From the NCBI GenBank assembly GCA_030529995.1, contig JAUMVT010000015.1, positions 1-39,487 on the forward strand: a stretch of DNA of 39,487 nucleotides. The letters are read 5' to 3'. The position numbers and the translations under genes are program-made. Below the pieces are notes generated by a model that did not search any database, was not told the DNA's origin, and saw only the letters and a list, made by a program, of their open reading frames with translations. This document shows positions 36,766 through 39,487 of this stretch, piece by piece (positions within the stretch are counted from its first letter, which is position 1; each line of letters begins with the position of its first letter). This DNA is from Clostridia bacterium. Lineage in GTDB: Bacteria; Bacillota; Clostridia; Christensenellales; Aristaeellaceae.

Positions 36766-37899
36766 TTACGCTTCCTTCTTTTTGGTAAAGATCATGCGAC
36801 CGGCGCTGGTCTGCAGCACGGTGGTCACCGTTACGGTAATGGTCTTGCCTACAGAGTCGCTGCCGCCCTCGATGACGATCATGGTGCCGTCATCCCGGTA
36901 GGCCACGCCCTGCCCCTGCTCCTTGCCTTCCTTGACCACCTGCACTGTCATTTCTTCCCCGGGCAGCACGGCAGGACGGAGGGCACTGGCCAGGTCATTC
37001 AGGTTCAGTACCCCGACTCCGGCGACGCTGGCCACCTTGTTCAGGTTGTAATCTCCGGTAATGATGACACCGCCCAGCTGCTTCGCCAGCCGCAGCAGCT
37101 TCACATCCACCTCTGCCGTGTCCGTCCAATCTGTTGCGTCCACCTGCAGGGTGATTTTCGGTTCTGCCTGCATCTTCTTCAGAATATCCAGGCCTCTGCG
37201 CCCCCGGCTGCGGCGCAGCTCATCGGAAGCGTCTGCCACATGCCGCATTTCATCCAGCACAAACTGGGGCACGATCATTTTTCCTTCCACGAAGCCTGTG
37301 CGGCACACGTCCAAGATGCGGCCGTCGATGATGGCGGAGGTGTCCAGCAACTTGGGCAAAGCGGCTGTCACGGTTTCCTCCATGTCCTCCGCTCCGTCCG
37401 TGCTTTCACTGGCCCGGTGCCTGCGCCGAAAGCCATCCTTGGTAAACAGTGCCAGAAAATCCTTGCCCCGCTTCCAGCCGATGGACCAGCCGGTCGCCCC
37501 CAAGGTCACATACAGGATGGCGGACAGGGCAGTGGTAAACATGCTCTGCCCCAGAAAGCCCACCAGTTGGGACAGCAGTGCCGCAATCACCAGACCCACC
37601 ACCAGACCCAGCATGCAGCCTGTCATCTGGCTGATGGACATTTTGTCCAGCCGCTGTTCCAGTTCATTGCCCATCTCCGTGCACTTTCTGATGATGGGAT
37701 CACTGAGGAAGAAAAAGAGGATGGCAAAAATCACGCAGGAGATTACATAAGTCAGCACCAAATTGCCCACGGATAAATGACTTTCCGGGTTATTGATGCC
37801 ATATAGCTGCAGTGTCAAGGCTGCCATGGCTGCACCGACACCTGCACCCAGCACGGTGATCAGTCCACGCAGCAAACGCTGTATGACCTTTGATTTCAT
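36766..37899 (-). CDS. yacL: PIN/TRAM-domain membrane protein, YacL family
   Basis: A 377-residue protein with four hydrophobic helices in the N-terminal 150 residues (LITVLGAGVGAAMAALTL, LVLTYVISCVIFAILFFFL and two more). A PIN nuclease-fold domain follows, beginning LLDTSAIIDGRI at 184-195 with acidic site residue D186; IITGDYNLNKVA carries a later acidic residue. A TRAM-type RNA-binding segment ends the protein (LPGEEMTVQVVKEGKEQGQGVAYRDDGTM). YacL is conserved in Bacillota, usually near radA as here; its substrate is not established. The ATG is set by the family N-terminus; GGAAGGGA lies rather far upstream. radA is 60 bases upstream on the same strand. Confidence 0.92.
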   Translation of the reverse strand: MKSKVIQRLLRGLITVLGAGVGAAMAALTLQLYGINNPESHLSVGNLVLTYVISCVIFAILFFFLSDPIIRKCTEMGNELEQRLDKMSISQMTGCMLGLVVGLVIAALLSQLVGFLGQSMFTTALSAILYVTLGATGWSIGWKRGKDFLALFTKDGFRRRHRASESTDGAEDMEETVTAALPKLLDTSAIIDGRILDVCRTGFVEGKMIVPQFVLDEMRHVADASDELRRSRGRRGLDILKKMQAEPKITLQVDATDWTDTAEVDVKLLRLAKQLGGVIITGDYNLNKVASVAGVGVLNLNDLASALRPAVLPGEEMTVQVVKEGKEQGQGVAYRDDGTMIVIEGGSDSVGKTITVTVTTVLQTSAGRMIFTKKKEA

Positions 37900-37959
37900 G
37901 GAATCATATTCCGTCCCTTCCGCCTGAAAAAAGCGTTGATAAATGCAAATAAATGAAAA

Positions 37960-39333
37960 TTAAAACAGTACGCTTAGTGCCTGCATCACCGTACCCACAC
38001 CAATGAGCTTCACGCCCTCCGGAGCGGTGACACGCTTCATATTCTCTCTCGGCAGCAAAATGGTGGTAAAGCCAAGCCGGGCACACTCCGCAATGCGCCT
38101 GTCACATTGGGGAATCGCCCGCACTTCGCCGGCCAGACCGATCTCCCCCATGACCGCCGTCTGTGCCCCTACCGCCTCATCCTTCAGGGAAGAAGCGACA
38201 GCCATGCACAGCGCCAAGTCTGCCGCAGGTTCGCTCAGTTCGAGCCCCCCTGCCACATTCACATAAACATCCTGATTGGAGGTGCGCTGTCCGCACCGCT
38301 TTTCCAGCACAGCCAGCAGCAGTGCCACCCGACCGTTATCCGCACCGCCTACCGTGCGGCGAGGGGTGCCAAAGTAGCTGGGTGCCGTTAAGGCCTGCAC
38401 GTCGCAAAGCAGCGGACGGGAACCTTCCAAGCCGCAGAACACCACGGAGCCGGAAGCTCCTTTGGCTCGGTGACTCAGCAGCTGTTCGCTGGGGTTGGGC
38501 ACCACCTGCATGCCTTGTTGGGTCATCTGGAAAACGCCCAGCTCATTCACCGAGCCGAACCGGTTCTTCACCGCCCGCAAGAGCCGATATTCCTGCTGCC
38601 TGTCCCCCTCAAAGTACAGCACCACGTCCACCATGTGCTCCAGCATTCTGGGGCCGGCAATGGCACCTTCCTTGGTCACATGACCCACCAGGAAAATGGC
38701 CGTGCCTGTTTCCTTGCACAGACGCATGATAAGGCTGGTGCACTCCCGGATCTGGCTGACGCTGCCGGGGGCAGAGGCCATTTCCGGCCGGTACATGGTC
38801 TGGATGGAGTCCACCACCGCCACGTCCGGTGAAAGCTTCATCAGCTTTTCTTCCACACCGTCCAAGGCATTTTCCGCCAGCACGTACAGATTGGGCACAT
38901 CAATGCCCAGCCTGCGGGCACGGAGCTTGATCTGCTTAGCGGATTCCTCACCGCTGATATACAGCACCTTTTTGCCGTCCCGGCACAGGTTAGCGCACAC
39001 CTGCAGCAGCAGGGTTGACTTGCCGATGCCCGGATCACCGCCGATGAGCATCAGTCCGCCCTCCACAATGCCGCCGCCCAGCACCCGATCCAATTCGCTG
39101 ATGCCGGTGGTGGTACGCTCCACCGCATCTTCCGGGATATCCTTCAGCAGCAGAGCCGTGGCGCCGGTACCGCCCCGCTGCTTTGCCGCCTTCTGGGGAG
39201 CAGCCTTCATGGCAGGCGTCGCAACGGTCTCTTCCATGGTATTCCATGCTCCGCAAGCCGGGCACCGCCCCACCCACCGGGTGGTTTCATACCCACAGGA
39301 TGTGCAGGCGAAGCAGGTCTTTTCCTTTGCCAC
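37960..39333 (-). CDS. radA: DNA repair protein RadA
   Basis: A 457-residue RecA-like ATPase that promotes branch migration during recombinational repair. It has the N-terminal four-cysteine zinc finger (CTSCGYETTRWVGRCPAC), the Walker A GGDPGIGKST at 98-107, VAVVDSIQTM as Walker B, the RadA-specific KNRFG at 246-250, and a C-terminal Lon-protease-like domain (VYVNVAGGLELSEPAADLA). The start is GTG at 39331-39333 with GGGGAG 8 bases upstream, which gives the standard family N-terminus. The frame stays open another 40 codons through the promoter, so that extension is rejected. Confidence 0.95.
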   Translation of the reverse strand: MAKEKTCFACTSCGYETTRWVGRCPACGAWNTMEETVATPAMKAAPQKAAKQRGGTGATALLLKDIPEDAVERTTTGISELDRVLGGGIVEGGLMLIGGDPGIGKSTLLLQVCANLCRDGKKVLYISGEESAKQIKLRARRLGIDVPNLYVLAENALDGVEEKLMKLSPDVAVVDSIQTMYRPEMASAPGSVSQIRECTSLIMRLCKETGTAIFLVGHVTKEGAIAGPRMLEHMVDVVLYFEGDRQQEYRLLRAVKNRFGSVNELGVFQMTQQGMQVVPNPSEQLLSHRAKGASGSVVFCGLEGSRPLLCDVQALTAPSYFGTPRRTVGGADNGRVALLLAVLEKRCGQRTSNQDVYVNVAGGLELSEPAADLALCMAVASSLKDEAVGAQTAVMGEIGLAGEVRAIPQCDRRIAECARLGFTTILLPRENMKRVTAPEGVKLIGVGTVMQALSVLF

Positions 39334-39381
39334 AGGCCTTTCTCCCCTCTTCAGCAATCTCGTCAAAACAAAACCCATTGT

Positions 39382-39410
39382 ATTATACCACCGAGGGAAA
39401 AGGGATGCAA
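39382..39410 (-). promoter_or_regulatory. Sigma-A promoter of radA(-yacL)
   Basis: On the minus strand, TTGCAT (39405-39410), 17 bases, TATAAT (39382-39387) with a TGG extension before the -10, about 50 bases before the radA GTG. The last 77 bases of the window beyond it contain nothing I can identify. Confidence 0.85.
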
Positions 39411-39487
39411 ATGCAAATCGTCTGTCTTGCACAACTGTAGGAGTGTCAAGCATAGGTTACACATAGGGCAGCGGAGAGAAGTCAAGG

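Noticed and set aside
39334..39453. 40-codon N-terminal extension of RadA
   Set aside because: It would run through the -10/-35 promoter, lacks a ribosome-binding site, and precedes the normal family N-terminus.

Overview
The window looks like a chromosomal segment of a GC-rich member of the Clostridia (Bacillota), probably an anaerobic, acetate-forming, rod-shaped bacterium. I infer this from two T-box leaders, a BirA-type operator on bioY, a PduL/acetate kinase pair, and a maf-mreBCD-mrdA-minD-rodA shape cluster. Nearly all of it is ordinary single-copy core genome. I see no tRNA, rRNA or CRISPR. The one block that looks mobile is a set of three serine recombinases at 33.0-36.6 kb.

Left part (1-7.1 kb). 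On the minus strand lie the 5' end of valS preceded by a tiny membrane-protein gene and a valine T-box, then yceD-rpmF with a textbook sigma-A promoter, then pduL and ackA (acetyl-CoA to acetate plus ATP). Divergent from pduL is tmcAL, whose product uses acetate to modify tRNA-Met, followed by ispE (isoprenoid pathway). A lipid-linked sugar flippase converges on ispE with overlapping stop codons.

Middle part (7.1-23.8 kb). bioY has a consensus promoter with a BirA-like operator over the start of transcription. A TetR-type regulator stands divergent to a two-gene unit: an RND/MMPL exporter and a secreted 890-residue protein built largely of 17-residue repeats. An 8-bp-arm palindrome lies between them. 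gltB-gltD (glutamate synthase) follow, with a strong terminator-like hairpin between the gltB promoter and gene. A tyrosine T-box operon (aminotransferase-tyrS-yigZ) reads leftward and is divergent from queT, which has a preQ1-II-like riboswitch.

Right part (23.9-39.5 kb). maf-mreB-mreC-mreD-mrdA-minD-rodA form the elongation/cell-shape cluster. MreC carries long extra tails, and MinD stands without MinC or MinE. After the rodA terminator come three overlapping or closely packed serine recombinase genes with no cargo. The window ends with leftward yacL (PIN-TRAM membrane protein) and radA.

Most start codons were chosen by ribosome-binding-site position. Several differ from the longest open frame, and GTG or TTG starts are used by the MMPL protein, mreD, radA, the flippase, mrdA and rodA.
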